Source: Streptococcus sp. HMSC034E03
GTDB taxonomy: Bacteria; Bacillota; Bacilli; Lactobacillales; Streptococcaceae
Assembly (NCBI RefSeq): GCF_001811505.1
Contig: NZ_KV804976.1
Coordinates: 65,043-114,663 of the forward strand
Direction: 5' to 3'
DNA: 49,621 bases
Position 1 is the first letter of the stretch, and each line of letters opens with the position of its first letter. A program made the position numbers and the translations under genes. The notes under the pieces are model-generated. The model made no database searches. It saw nothing but the letters and a program-made list of their open reading frames with translations, and was not told where the DNA came from. Shown here in pieces: positions 36,018-46,284 of this stretch.

Positions 36018-37196
36018 CTAATCAAGAACGCGAGTTCCACCTGCCACTTCAGCGATATAGAAACTTGGAGCGTAGCCAACTACTTCCTCGTAGTGCTTGC
36101 CTACAGCTTCCTTGAAGGCCTCAACAGCATCTTTTTGCACCAAGGCAATGGCACAGCCACCAAATCCTGCCCCTGTCATACGAGCACCAAGAACACCTTC
36201 TTGAGTCCAAGCTGTATGAACAAGGGTATCCAATTCCAAACCAGTCACTTCATAGTCATGCTCAAGTGAAACATGAGACGCATTCATCAAACGACCAAAT
36301 TTTTCCAAATCTCCTGCTTGAAGAGCCGCTTGTGCCTTAAGGGTGCGTTGATTTTCAAGAACAGCATGGCGGGCACGTTTCAAACGATTTGCGTCTTTGA
36401 TTAGATAGCTGTATTCATCAAAAGCCCATTCATCCAACTCACCTAAAGTCTGGATATCCAAGGCAACTTGGAGTTCTTCCACTGCTTTTTCACATTCAGC
36501 ACGGCGTTCATTGTACTTAGAATCTGCTAGTTCACGACGCTTATTGGTATTCATGATAACAACGACATTGTCTTTCAAATCAAGTGGTACCAAGTCGTAT
36601 TCTAGAGTGTTAGTATCCAGGTAAATAGCACGTTGGTCAGCCCCCATACCGATGGCAAACTGGTCCATGATACCAGAGTTAACACCGATAAAGTTATTTT
36701 CTGTCAATTTTCCGATTTTAACTAAGTCTAGACGGTCCAATTTTAGGTTAAAGAGGTATTCTGCCACAACACCAGTCAAAAGTTCCAAGGATGCTGAAGA
36801 AGACAAGCCTGCACCATTTGGGATATTCCCAAAAACATAAAAATCAAAACCTTTATCAATCACATGACCAGCTTCTTGCAAGAAATGAAGAACACCTTTT
36901 GGATAGTTAGTCCAGTTGTGCTCTTTCTCAAATTTGAGGTCAGCAAGAGGCACTTCGATAATGCCCTTATCCTCAAAGTTGGCTGAGTAGAAACGCAAAA
37001 CTTGATCATCGCGCTTGCGAGCAGCCCCATAAGTTCCTAGTGAAATAGCTGCTGGGAAAACATGGCCACCGTTGTAGTCAGTATGCTCCCCAATCAAGTT
37101 GATACGGCCTGGTGAAAAGAAGGTTTGATCTGCTTCTTGACCAAAAACAGCAAGAAAGTCCTTGCGAAGTGCATCAGCAGTAAGATGTTGTGTCAT
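36018..37196 (-). CDS. galK: Galactokinase
   Basis: This 392-aa GHMP kinase phosphorylates galactose. [16 protein letters not shown] (about 29-44) binds galactose. [16 protein letters not shown] (about 119-134) is the ATP loop, and [13 protein letters not shown] (about 338-350) is the third GHMP motif. First gene of galK-galT, divergent from galR. Confidence 0.96.
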   Translation of the reverse strand: MTQHLTADALRKDFLAVFGQEADQTFFSPGRINLIGEHTDYNGGHVFPAAISLGTYGAARKRDDQVLRFYSANFEDKGIIEVPLADLKFEKEHNWTNYPKGVLHFLQEAGHVIDKGFDFYVFGNIPNGAGLSSSASLELLTGVVAEYLFNLKLDRLDLVKIGKLTENNFIGVNSGIMDQFAIGMGADQRAIYLDTNTLEYDLVPLDLKDNVVVIMNTNKRRELADSKYNERRAECEKAVEELQVALDIQTLGELDEWAFDEYSYLIKDANRLKRARHAVLENQRTLKAQAALQAGDLEKFGRLMNASHVSLEHDYEVTGLELDTLVHTAWTQEGVLGARMTGAGFGGCAIALVQKDAVEAFKEAVGKHYEEVVGYAPSFYIAEVAGGTRVLD

Positions 37197-37255
37197 ATGA
37201 ATTCTCCTTTGACAATTGTTAGGTAAAAAAACTTAACCTGTAATCGTTTTCTTCT

Positions 37256-37284
37256 ATTGTACCCAAGGGTTTTGCTTTGGTCAA
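37256..37284 (-). promoter_or_regulatory. Promoter of galK-galT
   Basis: TTGACC (37279-37284), 17 bases, TACAAT (37256-37261) on the minus strand. The large palindrome at 37287-37321 sits immediately upstream. Confidence 0.75.
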
Positions 37285-37286
37285 CA

Positions 37287-38365
<1,079 letters not shown>

Positions 38366-38389
38366 ATACAACTGTTTACAATAAAAAAT

Positions 38390-38424
38390 CCTAATAGAGA
38401 TTCTCAAATCCTATTAGGTTTTTC
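38390..38424 (+). terminator. Terminator of galR
   Basis: CCTAATAG ... CTATTAGG (8-bp arms) followed by TTTTTC, 25 bases after the galR stop. Confidence 0.85.
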
Positions 38425-38430
38425 TTTTTA

Positions 38431-38581
38431 TCCTCAATGAAAATCAAAGAGCAAACTAGGAAGCGAGCCGCAGGTTGCTCAAAGCACTGCTTTGGGGTTG
38501 TAGATAAGACTGACGATGTCAGTTACCTATATCTACGGTAAGGTGAAGCTGACGTGGTTTGAAGAGATTTTCGAAGAGTAT
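38431..38581 (-). repeat. BOX element (A-B-C, boxA toward adh)
   Basis: About 150 bp matching the pneumococcal BOX family. On the minus strand it starts ATACTCTTCGAAAATCTC (boxA), has a single boxB (TGACATCGTCAGTC..., CAAAGCAGTGCTTTG) and ends in boxC (AACCTGCGGCT ... TTTTCATTGAG). BOX elements are typical of S. pneumoniae, S. mitis and S. oralis. The boxA edge overlaps the stop codon of the alcohol dehydrogenase gene. Confidence 0.95.
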
Positions 38582-39618
38582 TAATCCATCACAATCATAG
38601 ACTTGATAGTCTTGCGCTCATCCATATCTTTATAGGCTTGGTCAATATCTTCCAGTTTATAACTTGAAGTAAAGACACGACCTGGATTGATATCACCGTC
38701 AAGGACAGCTTTGAGCAAGAATTGTTTATCGTATGTTGTCGCAGAAGCTGCTCCACCTGCAACAGAGATATTTTGCATAAAGGTTGAACCAAGTGCACGA
38801 TTCTTATAATGTGGAACACCTACAAATCCCATGTGCCCTCCATTGTGAAGGACACCGAGCGCTTGCTCTACAGCAACCTCCGTACCGACGCATTCAAGAG
38901 CGGCATCTGCTCCTCCGCCGAGAATTTCTCGCACCTTGGCAATCCCTTCTTCACCACGTTCCGCTACAACTGCTGTCGCACCTGATTCTAAGGCCATCTG
39001 TTGACGGTCTTCGTGACGACTCATAAGGATAATTTGTGAAGCGCCACGCATCTTAGCTGCAATGACAGCACATTGACCAACAGCCCCATCCCCAATAACG
39101 ACAACTTTGTCGCCTTTTTGCACATTAGCCACACGCGCTGCATGGTAACCGGTCGGCATGACGTCAGCAAGTGTCAAAAGTGACTTGAGCATGCCTTCGC
39201 TATAATCTGAAGGTTGACCAGGAATTTTCACAAGTGCCCAATTAGCGTAGTGGAAACGGAGATATTCAGCTTGGAAATTTCCTCCTAGATTATTTCCAAT
39301 ATGATTGTCACAAGAACCATCAAATCCAGCACGACAAGCGTCGCATTCCCCACATCCATGAGTAAATGGTACAATCACAAAATCACCGGGCTTGACTGTT
39401 GTAATGGCCTCTCCAGTTTCTTCAACGATTCCAATTGCTTCATGTCCACTATTTTTGTGACCCGCTTTAATATCTGGATTACGATAACTCCATAGATCTG
39501 AACCACAAACGCAAGCACGAACCACACGGATAATCACATCATCTGCTTCTTGAATGCTTGGACGTTTAACCTCTTCAATACCAACCTGACCTGCTTTTTT
39601 ATAGACTGCTGATTTCAT
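38581..39618 (-). CDS. Zinc-dependent alcohol dehydrogenase (MDR family)
   Basis: This protein of about 345 aa is of the medium-chain dehydrogenase family. ACVCGSDLWSYR (catalytic-zinc Cys) and GHEAIGIVEETG lie near the N-terminus, the structural-zinc loop GCGECDACRAGFDGSC at about 90-105, and the NAD-binding GDGAVGQCAVIAA at about 174-186. Substrate unknown. It lies beside czcD, as in pneumococcus. The start is ambiguous: AGAGG is 3 bases from the first ATG (39624) and 9 from the second (39618, chosen). The stop codon TAA lies exactly at the BOX junction. Confidence 0.9.
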   Translation of the reverse strand: MKSAVYKKAGQVGIEEVKRPSIQEADDVIIRVVRACVCGSDLWSYRNPDIKAGHKNSGHEAIGIVEETGEAITTVKPGDFVIVPFTHGCGECDACRAGFDGSCDNHIGNNLGGNFQAEYLRFHYANWALVKIPGQPSDYSEGMLKSLLTLADVMPTGYHAARVANVQKGDKVVVIGDGAVGQCAVIAAKMRGASQIILMSRHEDRQQMALESGATAVVAERGEEGIAKVREILGGGADAALECVGTEVAVEQALGVLHNGGHMGFVGVPHYKNRALGSTFMQNISVAGGAASATTYDKQFLLKAVLDGDINPGRVFTSSYKLEDIDQAYKDMDERKTIKSMIVMD

Positions 39619-39697
39619 AAACATTTACCTCTCTGTATCTAACTTACTTCAAGTATACACTTTTTATGAAGCTTTCGCTCTCTTATACTACTCCTCA

Positions 39698-40594
39698 TCA
39701 ATGATGATGATCGTGATCATGGCTTTCTTCTAGCTCTGCCATATTACGCTTATGAACCTGGTGGCTTGCTAAGTCTGCATCTACCTCAATGGTAATATTT
39801 TGAAAACCACAATCTTTGAGTAGGGTTCGAATGGATTCTTTACAAACCTCCATCTGTCCGATCTCTTTTAGACAAACATGGATAATGGCATTTTTCTCCA
39901 AACCATCCATGGTCCATAGGTTAAGCTGATTGATACTAGCCACATACTCCAACCGTTCCAAATCACTCTTTACTTGCTTGATATCCACTCCTTCTGGCAC
40001 GGCATCGAGGAAAATCTTGAGTGTAGACCAAAAACGTGGAATAGCCTTTAACAGAATGAAGAAGGAAATGACAAGAGATAAGAGCGGATCCAGAATATAC
40101 CAGTCGGTAAATCGCAGAACAATAGCCATTAGGATAACAGCCAGCCAACCCAGAGTATCTTCCAGAAAATGCAGGCTAAGAATGGATTCGTTTTTTGTTT
40201 TTCCCTTGCGAACTACTAGACTCGCCAGCACATTAATGCTAACAGCAATGATTCCTAGCCAGAGGATACCCTCATCATTGACCGGTTGTGGATTAAAGAG
40301 TTTCGTTATATTTTCTAAAATAACGAGAACAGACCCTGTTATTAGAATCACAGCCGTTACCATGGCCCCCAAGAGGCTAAAGCGCTTATAGCCCAAGGTA
40401 TAGTGGCTGTCTTCTTCACGATTAGAGACTGTTTCTAGAAAGGCTGATACCCCAATTGCGATTGCATCTCCCAAGTCATGAACGGAGTCAGCAAGCACAG
40501 CACTAGAACCAAAAATCCCTCCTGCGATAAACTCAATAATGGCATAACTCAAATTTAAGAAAAAAGCTAACCAAACAGCACCTTTCGTTGACAT
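39698..40594 (-). CDS. czcD: Zinc cation-diffusion-facilitator exporter
   Basis: This membrane protein of about 298 aa has six helices and exports Zn2+ by antiport. Metal sites are visible: ADSVHDLGDA in TM2 (about 36-45) and LHFLEDTLGW in TM5 (about 147-156). A C-terminal cytoplasmic domain ends in the His-rich ESHDHDHHH. The start MSTKGAVWL has AAAGGAGG 8 bases upstream. A longer frame to 40681 runs through the promoter region. It is divergent from the TetR gene, matching the pneumococcal czcD-sczA pair in which SczA controls CzcD in response to zinc. Confidence 0.93.
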   Translation of the reverse strand: MSTKGAVWLAFFLNLSYAIIEFIAGGIFGSSAVLADSVHDLGDAIAIGVSAFLETVSNREEDSHYTLGYKRFSLLGAMVTAVILITGSVLVILENITKLFNPQPVNDEGILWLGIIAVSINVLASLVVRKGKTKNESILSLHFLEDTLGWLAVILMAIVLRFTDWYILDPLLSLVISFFILLKAIPRFWSTLKIFLDAVPEGVDIKQVKSDLERLEYVASINQLNLWTMDGLEKNAIIHVCLKEIGQMEVCKESIRTLLKDCGFQNITIEVDADLASHQVHKRNMAELEESHDHDHHH

Positions 40595-40618
40595 TTTCCC
40601 ATCCTCCTTTGGTATAAT
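40588..40618 (+). promoter_or_regulatory. Candidate promoter of sczA
   Basis: TTGACA (40588-40593), 19 bases, TATAAT (40613-40618), then a second TATAAT 11 bases on. It lies over the czcD start, giving a leader of about 100 bases. Confidence 0.4.
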
Positions 40619-40702
40619 TGTAGTATAATTATTTCCTTTACTAGTATTATCTCTTACTCCGAAAAGAAAGGATAGGGGCAAACTGTTTACTTTGTAAGTT
40701 AA

Positions 40703-40717
40703 TGAACAGTTTGTTCA
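40703..40717. promoter_or_regulatory. SczA operator-like palindrome
   Basis: TGAACA-GTT-TGTTCA, a perfect palindrome 10 bases upstream of the sczA ATG. Pneumococcal SczA is known to bind paired TGTTCA/TGAACA half-sites in this intergenic region. A wider inverted pair, CAAACTGTT ... AACAGTTTG, overlaps it. Confidence 0.7.
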
Positions 40718-40727
40718 AAGTGTCCAT

Positions 40728-41261
40728 ATGACTGCTCAAGATCGTCGCATTACCAAGACTCGAAAAGCTATTTATACTGCTTTTTTACAATTACTAAATC
40801 AAAAAAATTTTGAATCCATCACTGTTCAGGAGATTATTGACCTAGCAGATGTCGGTCGTTCCACCTTCTACAGTCACTATGAGAGCAAGGAATTACTCCT
40901 AGACGAGCTCTGCCGTTATCTCTTTCATCATCTTTTTGAACGTGAGGAAAATATAACTACAAATGCTTACTTGACACATATCTTTTCACATTTTAAGAAA
41001 AATCAGGACCACGTCACCAGTCTTCTTTTCTCTAAAAACGACTACTTCCTCCGTCAATTGCAGAAAGAATTGGAACACCATGTTTATCCTATGGTCGCAG
41101 AGGACTTGCAAGTTTCCTATCCTAATATTCCTGCTTCTTATCTCAAACACTATGTTGTAACTAACTTTATCGAAACATTGACCTGGTGGCTGAAAAAGGG
41201 GAAATCTTACACGGAGGATCAAGTAGTGAGATTTTACTTAGACGTCATGGGGATGAAGTAG
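40728..41261 (+). CDS. sczA: TetR-family zinc-responsive regulator
   Basis: This 177-aa regulator has an N-terminal TetR HTH (TVQEIIDLADVGRSTFYSHYE, about 33-53, quoted here as two parts: TVQEIIDLADV and GRSTFYSHYE) and a helical C-terminal ligand domain. It is divergent from czcD. In pneumococcus SczA activates czcD when zinc is high. There is no clear ribosome binding site before the ATG, only 10 bases after the operator-like palindrome. Confidence 0.88.
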   Translation: MTAQDRRITKTRKAIYTAFLQLLNQKNFESITVQEIIDLADVGRSTFYSHYESKELLLDELCRYLFHHLFEREENITTNAYLTHIFSHFKKNQDHVTSLLFSKNDYFLRQLQKELEHHVYPMVAEDLQVSYPNIPASYLKHYVVTNFIETLTWWLKKGKSYTEDQVVRFYLDVMGMK

Positions 41262-41412
41262 CAAACACAACTATAGATTTCATATCCACTCAAAAGAAAA
41301 ATACCTGTCAACATTCTATCATTCAAATATTCCATTCACCATGAATATTTTGCCTCTACTTTCTATTTAGTAATCTGATCAAATTATGATTTTTTAAGCA
41401 AGTACATTAACT

Positions 41413-41443
41413 AAAAAAATTCTAAGACAAGGAGCCTTAGAAT
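41413..41443 (-). terminator. Terminator after the HhH-GPD gene
   Basis: ATTCTAAG ... CTTAGAAT hairpin followed by a run of T on the minus strand, 5 bases after the stop codon. An A/T-rich flank on the other side makes it potentially bidirectional. Confidence 0.85.
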
Positions 41444-41447
41444 TTTT

Positions 41448-42071
41448 TTATCGTAACCAACTTTCGTCTAACTGGCCTTTACTTTTGCTAAAAGCTTTCC
41501 CATGTTCATCAATAACAGCATGAATCTCTTGGCATTGTTTGAGAGTGAGTCCTTCCAATACATTACAATAAACAGCATGCATTTCATTATAGGTATCAAA
41601 ATTTCCAAATCCTAATCGTCGAAAAAGTCTTCTAGCATATTCGTCCGAAATAAAAACTGAACGATCAAAAAGATATAGTAAAAGTGCATCTGCAGTCTCT
41701 GGTCCAATCCCTTTTAACTCCAAAAGTTGCTTCCGTAAATCTTCTGTTCCAATCCTAGCAAGAACCTCAAAACCACCATTTTCTCTTAGCCAGATTAGAA
41801 GTCCCCTAATCGTTTGAGACTTTTGCTTAAAAAATCCAGCAGGTCGAATACGTTCCTGTAAATCTTCTAGTGATAACCCTAGGATACCCTCTACTGTCAT
41901 GACATCCATAAGACCAGCTAAAGCCAACTTAGCATTTTTCTCAGATGTTCGCTGGATAAGAATAGTCGATACCAGATCTTCAAGCTTGTTATCCGATTGC
42001 CACCAATTTTGTTCTCCATAGTGCTTACAGAGTCGCAAAAGAGTCTCTTGTATTTCTTCTTGCCTCATCAT
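41448..42071 (-). CDS. HhH-GPD DNA glycosylase (endonuclease III-like)
   Basis: This 207-aa base-excision-repair glycosylase fold has the helix-hairpin-helix [19 protein letters not shown] (about 116-134) and the conserved catalytic Asp in [14 protein letters not shown] (about 143-156). The Lys that gives endonuclease III its lyase activity (usually GVGRKTA) is replaced by Glu (GIGPETA), and the C-terminal four-Cys iron-sulfur loop is absent. It is therefore probably a monofunctional glycosylase with another substrate, for example alkylated bases. It overlaps egtU by 4 bases. Confidence 0.87.
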   Translation of the reverse strand: MMRQEEIQETLLRLCKHYGEQNWWQSDNKLEDLVSTILIQRTSEKNAKLALAGLMDVMTVEGILGLSLEDLQERIRPAGFFKQKSQTIRGLLIWLRENGGFEVLARIGTEDLRKQLLELKGIGPETADALLLYLFDRSVFISDEYARRLFRRLGFGNFDTYNEMHAVYCNVLEGLTLKQCQEIHAVIDEHGKAFSKSKGQLDESWLR

Positions 42072-43588
42072 TTCTTCAATAATCCCTGTTCCACCAAGAA
42101 ATCATGTGCAACAGTATAAGCATCCTTACCATCAATACCAACCTGATAGTTCATCTGACTCATCTGGCTCTCGGTGATTTTACCAGCTAGTTTATTGAGG
42201 ACTGCTTCCAACTCAGGATGTTTTTCGAGTAATTTAGCTTTCATCAGTGGAGCGCCTTGGTATGGAGGGAAGAGTTGTTTATCATCCTCCAAAACCACTA
42301 AATCATAACGAGCAATTTCAGCATCTGTCGAGTAAGCATCTGTAATTTGAATGTCCCCTGACTGGATGGCTTGGTAGCGAAGGGCTGGCTCCATGGTTGC
42401 CACATTGAGATTCAATCCATAAACAGACTGCAAGCCCTTGTTTCCATCCTCACGATCGTTAAACTCTAGAGTGAATCCTGCCTTGAGCTGTCCTTCCACT
42501 TTTTTCAAGTCTGAAATCGTCTTAAGTCCATATTCTTGCGCAATTTTTTTGGGAACTGCTATAGCATAAGTGTTTTGATAAGCCATGGGTTTAAGAAAGG
42601 CTAGTTGATCCTGTTTGGCAATGCCATCACGAGCCACCTCGTAAACCTTTTCTGGGTCATGCCCAATTTGTGGAGATGGTTGGAGGAGACTCTCTGTCAC
42701 TGTTCCAGAAAATTCTGGATAGATATCGATATCACCCTTTTTCAGCGCTTGATAAAGGAAATCTGTCTTCCCAAAGTTAGGCTTGACCGTCACCGTCATA
42801 TCCGTATTTTCCTCAATGAGAAGCTTGTACATATTCATGAGAATTTCAGGCTCAGGCCCCAATTTCCCAGCTATGACTAGATTTTCTTTTTCTGTCTGAG
42901 GAATCATGCTTGGAGCATAACTAACTCCCAAACCAAGGAGCATCACCGCAAAGGCTGCAACAATCGTACGCAACTTTGCCTTTTCCAACCATTTGAGAAT
43001 GACATTGAAAAGAATGGCCAAGATAGCCGATGAAATAGCCCCGATTAAAATCAGACTAGCATTCCGACGATCAATTCCCAAAAGGATAAAGGATCCCAAT
43101 CCTCCAGCTCCAACAAGAGCGGCTAAAGTCGCTGTCCCAATGATCATAACGGTTGCTGTACGAACCCCCGATACAATGACGGGCATGGCCAGTGGAATTT
43201 CAAACTTCTTAAGTCGCTCCCACTTGGTCATCCCAAAAGCAATCCCTGCCTCCTCAAGACTAGGATCAATACCATTCAGGGCTGTGATTGTATTTTCTAA
43301 AATCGGGAAAATAGCGTAAATGACAAGGGCTGTGAGAGCTGGTAAGGTTCCAATCCCCATGAAAGGAATAAAGAGCCCCAACAAGGCCATTGAAGGAATG
43401 GTCTGAAAAATACCCGCAACTTGCAGCACCCAGGTCGCTGCTTTTTTATGACCATTTAGATAAACCGCAAGTGGGATGGTCAGAAAAATAGCAACCAATA
43501 AGGTCAAAAGCGATAATTGTAAGTGTTGACCCAGAGCTGTTACCCATTCACTAAATCGCTCCTGAAAGGTTGAAATGAAATTAGACAT
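42068..43588 (-). CDS. egtU: Ergothioneine-type ABC transporter, permease-substrate-binding fusion
   Basis: This fusion protein of about 506 aa has an OpuC/ProW-type permease domain with about six helices (1-210, containing [20 protein letters not shown]) joined to an extracytoplasmic choline/betaine-like binding domain (about 230-506). The domain includes [35 protein letters not shown] and [15 protein letters not shown]. The pneumococcal gene of this build, formerly annotated as choline transporter proWX, was shown to import ergothioneine. I transfer that name on layout and sequence from memory. The start at 43588 has GGAGG 8 bases upstream. It overlaps egtV by 8 bases. Confidence 0.8.
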   Translation of the reverse strand: MSNFISTFQERFSEWVTALGQHLQLSLLTLLVAIFLTIPLAVYLNGHKKAATWVLQVAGIFQTIPSMALLGLFIPFMGIGTLPALTALVIYAIFPILENTITALNGIDPSLEEAGIAFGMTKWERLKKFEIPLAMPVIVSGVRTATVMIIGTATLAALVGAGGLGSFILLGIDRRNASLILIGAISSAILAILFNVILKWLEKAKLRTIVAAFAVMLLGLGVSYAPSMIPQTEKENLVIAGKLGPEPEILMNMYKLLIEENTDMTVTVKPNFGKTDFLYQALKKGDIDIYPEFSGTVTESLLQPSPQIGHDPEKVYEVARDGIAKQDQLAFLKPMAYQNTYAIAVPKKIAQEYGLKTISDLKKVEGQLKAGFTLEFNDREDGNKGLQSVYGLNLNVATMEPALRYQAIQSGDIQITDAYSTDAEIARYDLVVLEDDKQLFPPYQGAPLMKAKLLEKHPELEAVLNKLAGKITESQMSQMNYQVGIDGKDAYTVAHDFLVEQGLLKK

Positions 43589-44309
43589 GAAGGCTACCTC
43601 CAAACAAGTTCGCTACAAAGTCTGTCGCAGGCGCTTGTAAAATTGTTTCAGGTTCTGCGACCTGGCGAATTTCTCCATCTTGTAAAACTGCAATTCGATC
43701 CCCTAATTTTAAAGCCTCATCCGTATCATGAGTAACGAAGATGGTAGTCATGCCGAATTCTTTGTGCAAATCTTTGGTAAGAGCCTGCAACTGCTTGCGA
43801 GAAATGGCATCGAGAGCAGAGAAAGGCTCATCCATCAGCAAGATTTTTGGTTCCCCAATGATAGCCCGCACAATCCCAATCCGCTGTTGCTCCCCACCAG
43901 ATAACTCACTAGGTATGCGCTTTGCATACTCTGCAGCAGGCAGACCCACCTTGTCCAAGAGTTCTTCTGTTTTAGAGGAGATTTGTTCCTTGCTCCAACC
44001 CTTCATCTCAGGAATCAATGCTATATTTTCAGCAACTGTTAAATTTGGAAATAGGGCAATAGCTTGAAGGACATAGCCGGTACTGAGACGCAACTCCCGT
44101 TCGTCATAGTCTTTGATGCGTTTCCCATCCATATAGATATTACCATCCGTTGGCTCCAAGAGACGGTTAATCATCTTGATCATGGTGGTCTTACCAGATC
44201 CTGAAGGACCCACTAGCACCATGAATTCTCCATTTTCAATGCGGAGATTGACATCTTTTAAAATGTTTTTATCCGTGTAGCGCAAGGCTACATGTTTGTA
44301 TTCAATCAT
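43581..44309 (-). CDS. egtV: Ergothioneine-type ABC transporter ATPase
   Basis: This ATPase of about 242 aa is of the OpuA/ProV type without the C-terminal CBS domains: Walker [10 protein letters not shown] (about 34-42), signature LSGGEQQRI (about 134-142), Walker [13 protein letters not shown] (about 153-164), H-loop VTHDTDEAL. The start MIEYKHV has AGGAAG before it. A TTG four codons upstream is unlikely. Overlaps egtU and the NmrA-like gene by 8 bases each. Confidence 0.85.
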   Translation of the reverse strand: MIEYKHVALRYTDKNILKDVNLRIENGEFMVLVGPSGSGKTTMIKMINRLLEPTDGNIYMDGKRIKDYDERELRLSTGYVLQAIALFPNLTVAENIALIPEMKGWSKEQISSKTEELLDKVGLPAAEYAKRIPSELSGGEQQRIGIVRAIIGEPKILLMDEPFSALDAISRKQLQALTKDLHKEFGMTTIFVTHDTDEALKLGDRIAVLQDGEIRQVAEPETILQAPATDFVANLFGGSLHV

Positions 44310-45156
44310 GTTCTTCCTCAATAAGTTTTCTGTCTCTAATAATATCCAATAGGCTGCTTGCTGGATGCCCTAAGACTTTTTCGATATCTGTTGAAACCCC
44401 AGCCTGTTCGCCAGCTTTAATCGCTGTATAGGTGCTGACCCAGGCATCGTACTCCCAAGTTTGTGCTGGCCATTTTTCCCGTGACTCATAGGCTTCTTCT
44501 ACTGATTCATCTACATACATGATGGCCTTACCGGTCTCCTTTGAGAGAAGCGCTACGATTTTTTTCATAGAAAGATTCTCAGGCCCTGTCAGATTCAAGC
44601 TTTGATTTTCCCACTCCTTAGGATTTAAAAGAATCTTTGCTGCAACCCTAGATGTATCCTTACGGGCAACAGCTGACACAAGGCCACTGCTAGCCGGACC
44701 ACGAATCTCTCCATTTTCAAGCGCCATATCAATCAGGAAGTCCAAGTAAAAATTATCTCTCAAAAAAGTGTAGGTGAACCCTAACTCCTTGATATAGGCT
44801 TCCGTCTGGGCATGATCTCGAGACAAAGTGAAAGTTGCCTTCTCATCTGCCCCATAAAAGGAGGTATAGACGATATGCTCTACTCCTGCTAGCTTTGCAG
44901 CATCTAAAAAGTCCTTGTGTTCCTTGACACGCTCTGGATTCTCCCGAGCAGAAACCATCAACAAGATATCGATCCCCTTTAAGGCCTCAACCACCTCTGA
45001 AGTATTGGCATACACTATTTTACGAATTTCCGCTGACGCATAGATCTTTGCACGCTCTGGGCTTCGTGCTAGATGGACTGAAGCGATTTCTTTTTTATCG
45101 ACAAGATCAGCCACATAGGAACCTAATTTCCCTGTTACCCCTGTAATACCAATCAT
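44302..45156 (-). CDS. NmrA-like NAD(P)H-binding reductase
   Basis: This 284-aa atypical short-chain dehydrogenase has an N-terminal Rossmann motif GITGVTGKLG (about 3-12) and the pattern VEHIVYTSFYGAD (about 92-104) shared with quinone oxidoreductase QOR2 (YtfG)-type proteins. It probably binds NADPH to reduce a quinone or senses redox state. It is second in the marR-led unit. AAGGAAG precedes the ATG. Confidence 0.85.
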   Translation of the reverse strand: MIGITGVTGKLGSYVADLVDKKEIASVHLARSPERAKIYASAEIRKIVYANTSEVVEALKGIDILLMVSARENPERVKEHKDFLDAAKLAGVEHIVYTSFYGADEKATFTLSRDHAQTEAYIKELGFTYTFLRDNFYLDFLIDMALENGEIRGPASSGLVSAVARKDTSRVAAKILLNPKEWENQSLNLTGPENLSMKKIVALLSKETGKAIMYVDESVEEAYESREKWPAQTWEYDAWVSTYTAIKAGEQAGVSTDIEKVLGHPASSLLDIIRDRKLIEEEHD

Positions 45157-45174
45157 AACTGTTACTTCCTTTCC

Positions 45175-45624
45175 TTAGATGTCATTTTCTTTAGCCTTTA
45201 GATTTGAGATAATTCTCTCTTGATAGGTTTCAAATTCTCGGATTTCATGATCCGAAAATCCTTGATAAAAAATCTCTCCCAGTTCTTTGCTGACACGATC
45301 TCCAATTTCTTTTTGCGCCCAACCGAGGTCTGTCAAAGAGATATATTTTTTCCTTTTATCTTGTGTGCAAGGTTGAATCGTGACCAAGCCTTGTTCTTCC
45401 AATTTCTTAACCATACTGGTCAATGTATTATTGGCTAGACCCGTCGCAAGAGCGATATCGGTCGCTGTAGCGCACCCCAACTCTTGCTTCCACAAAATCG
45501 TTAAAATTTTTCCCTGTTCACTTCTGTATTGAGCATCTGGTTCATTGCTCAATAGTTTTTGAAAGATACGCCCGTTTAACAATCGAATCTGTAGAGCTTG
45601 GTAGCCTCCTAACATTTTGTGCAT
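45175..45624 (-). CDS. MarR-family transcriptional regulator
   Basis: This 149-aa winged-helix regulator has TATDIALATGLANNTLTSMVKKL (about 55-77, given here as TATDIALATGL and ANNTLTSMVKKL) as the recognition region and DKRKKYISLTDLG as the wing (about 90-102). First gene of the unit marR / NmrA-like / egtV / egtU / HhH-GPD. A promoter flanked by inverted ATATCGAA boxes upstream suggests autoregulation, perhaps by a redox or sulfur-compound ligand. Confidence 0.9.
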   Translation of the reverse strand: MHKMLGGYQALQIRLLNGRIFQKLLSNEPDAQYRSEQGKILTILWKQELGCATATDIALATGLANNTLTSMVKKLEEQGLVTIQPCTQDKRKKYISLTDLGWAQKEIGDRVSKELGEIFYQGFSDHEIREFETYQERIISNLKAKENDI

Positions 45625-45644
45625 TTTGTCTCCTTTTTTGTTCT

Positions 45645-45703
45645 ATATCGAACCTTTTAATTATTGTAACACTCTGAATTACATCTGTCAACTATTTCGA
45701 TAT
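45645..45703 (-). promoter_or_regulatory. MarR promoter with flanking operator half-sites
   Basis: TTGACA (45686-45691), 17 bases, TACAAT (45663-45668) on the minus strand. Exact inverted 8-mers ATATCGAA (45645-45652) and TTCGATAT (45696-45703) bracket the promoter, 59 bp from edge to edge. This is a typical layout for autorepression. Confidence 0.75.
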
Positions 45704-45712
45704 GGAAATAAT

Positions 45713-45741
45713 AAAAAACTTCCTACCAAAAAGTAGAAAGT
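45713..45741 (-). terminator. Terminator downstream of the truncated membrane ORF
   Basis: ACTTTCTAC-TTTTTG-GTAGGAAGT followed by TTTTT on the minus strand (9-bp arms, one G-T type mismatch), just before the MarR promoter. Confidence 0.75.
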
Positions 45742-45757
45742 CATCATTTTTATAAAA

Positions 45758-46117
45758 TTAAACATGAATTACATCTGAAGCATTCCCCTTAAAGAAACTA
45801 CTATGGACTAGATAAGGACCATACTTAGAATTTTGACTAGAAACCAAACATAAAGGAATGATAAAAATTTTTATAAAATATAGTAAACAAAAGAATAAGA
45901 AAAGACTAAAACTAAGATTCCTTAATTCAAAAAAATAAAGATAAAAGAAAATTAAAGAATTTAATAGAATATTAAATCCCCTAGCAAAACTAGCTGATAA
46001 GATATTCGTCTTGATCTGAGGATTAAAAAGTTTGACAAGAAACAAGGCTAATAAAGAAGTATTATAGATACAAATTGGCTTGTAATCATGACGATAGAGA
46101 ACTAAAAACAAGAACAA
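45758..46117 (-). pseudogene. Truncated small membrane protein
   Basis: A 119-codon frame that begins only at a TTG right after an in-frame TAG, with no ribosome binding site. The product is very hydrophobic, with about four segments rich in Phe and Leu, and contains a protein-like C-terminus (SSQNSKYGPYLVHSSFFKG). It is followed by its own terminator, so an intact gene once stood here. The MITE-like element at 46124-46214 abuts its 5' end and probably disrupted it. No family recognised. Confidence 0.45.
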
Positions 46118-46123
46118 AGAATG

Positions 46124-46214
46124 CTATAGCGGATTGAACTTAGAGTAATACAATATAGATTCTAAAACATTTTTAGCAGCCTTGGTGTACTGTTCTAGAT
46201 TCATTCTACTATAT
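46124..46214. mobile_element. MITE-like element, about 91 bp
   Basis: Imperfect 15-bp terminal inverted repeats: CTATAGCGGATTGAA (46124-46138) and TTCATTCTACTATAT (46200-46214), edged by TA as in IS630/Tc1-type elements. The interior (AATGTTTTAGAATCT on the minus strand) resembles a dispersed short repeat I remember from pneumococcal intergenic regions. It carries no transposase. Confidence 0.6.
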
Positions 46215-46284
46215 TTTCCGTATAAAAGCAGACGAATGTCTACTAGAAATGTTGAGTTTTGGCAAACGACTGGGAATGATGATG

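Noticed and set aside
41310..41354. AAATATTC ... GAATATTT inverted repeat after sczA
   Set aside because: AT-rich with no T tract. It may weakly terminate sczA but cannot be distinguished from chance.
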